25,832 nt of DNA from a virus: the IMG/VR virus record IMGVR_UViG_3300023281_000219, positions 1 to 25,832 of that record; one strand, given 5' to 3'. The notes beneath the pieces are model-generated. The model saw only the letters and a list, made by a program, of their open reading frames with translations. It was not told the DNA's origin and did not search any database. Below are positions 25,782-25,832 of the stretch, one piece after another; the stretch's first letter is position 1; each line of letters opens with the position of its first letter. Both the position numbers and the translations under genes were made by a program.

Positions 25782-25787
25782 ATTATA
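25782..25787 (-). promoter_or_regulatory. TATAAT -10 element of pqqA
   Basis: A perfect TATAAT on the minus strand, with a predicted start about 25 nt before the pqqA ATG. No good -35 is found at 16-18 nt (TCAGTA at 17 nt), so it may be weak or need an activator. Confidence 0.5.
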
Positions 25788-25822
25788 CGCTTAATGAATA
25801 TTTGTACTGATGGTTATAACAT

Positions 25823-25832
25823 GACAAAGGAG
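25823..25832 (+). promoter_or_regulatory. Early-type ribosome binding site for a gene beyond the window
   Basis: The window ends with GACAAAGGAG. It is the same ACAAAGGAG site used by the rightward and leftward early genes, so a plus-strand gene very likely starts within 10 nt after the end. Confidence 0.6.

Noticed and set aside
1-25832. CRISPR arrays, insertion sequences and attachment sites
   Set aside because: No spaced repeats of CRISPR length, no transposase or terminal inverted repeats, and no integrase or tRNA-derived att core were seen in the window.

Overview
The window is part of a tailed double-stranded DNA phage genome with a short-tail (podovirus-like) head and packaging module. 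The evidence is a P22-type portal, an SU10-type major capsid protein with its own scaffold, a P22 gp4-like adaptor and a gp10-like tail hub, in the expected order behind a terminase pair. Base composition is AT-rich. The auxiliary genes (fatty-acid desaturases, acyl carrier protein, 2OG-Fe(II) oxygenases, PqqA) suggest a host that is a Gram-negative, PQQ-using, probably aquatic proteobacterium, possibly a methylotroph. The host is inferred, not shown. No integrase, lysis gene or DNA polymerase lies in the window, so lifestyle is open.

Layout. (1) 18750 down to 1, minus strand: the late operon. A good promoter (TTGCAA-17-TAAAAT, 18735-18763) is followed within about 70 nt by an intrinsic terminator (18658-18686), then four micro-genes including a 4-Cys DUF1289-like protein, two unknown genes, small and large terminase, portal, scaffold, major capsid, adaptor and tail genes. 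(2) 3726-7175, inside the tail-gene run and on the same strand: a metabolic island with two paralogous membrane desaturases flanking an acyl carrier protein, a cupin, two 2OG-Fe(II) oxygenase-like genes and a 31-codon oxygenase-like remnant. (3) 7168 to 1 also carries tail fibre, collar and glycine-rich adhesin genes. (4) 18821-22760, minus strand: early/middle genes, namely a Cro-like regulator, a DUF1376-type replication initiator with nine 7-bp iterons inside its gene, a probable helicase-loader-like protein, NinB, a Ref-like HNH nuclease, small proteins and a Zn-motif protein. (5) 22920-25568, plus strand: a recombination operon with a candidate single-strand annealing protein, a YqaJ exonuclease, a ParB-like protein and a protein with an SSB-type C-terminal tip. 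(6) 25569-25832: a long structured hairpin, then a 23-codon minus-strand gene that is a clear pqqA (PQQ precursor peptide), and a ribosome binding site for a plus-strand gene beyond the window.

How it may work. The divergent region at 22761-22919, with palindromes beside the Cro-like gene, probably controls both early arms. The late promoter, short leader and terminator resemble lambda pR'-tR', which suggests late genes switched on by antitermination. The leader RNA also contains a perfect complement of the ribosome binding sites used by the early genes. During infection the island would alter host acyl chains, and the phage-supplied PqqA would feed the host PQQ pathway. Functions of individual genes rest on motif recognition; no database search was run.
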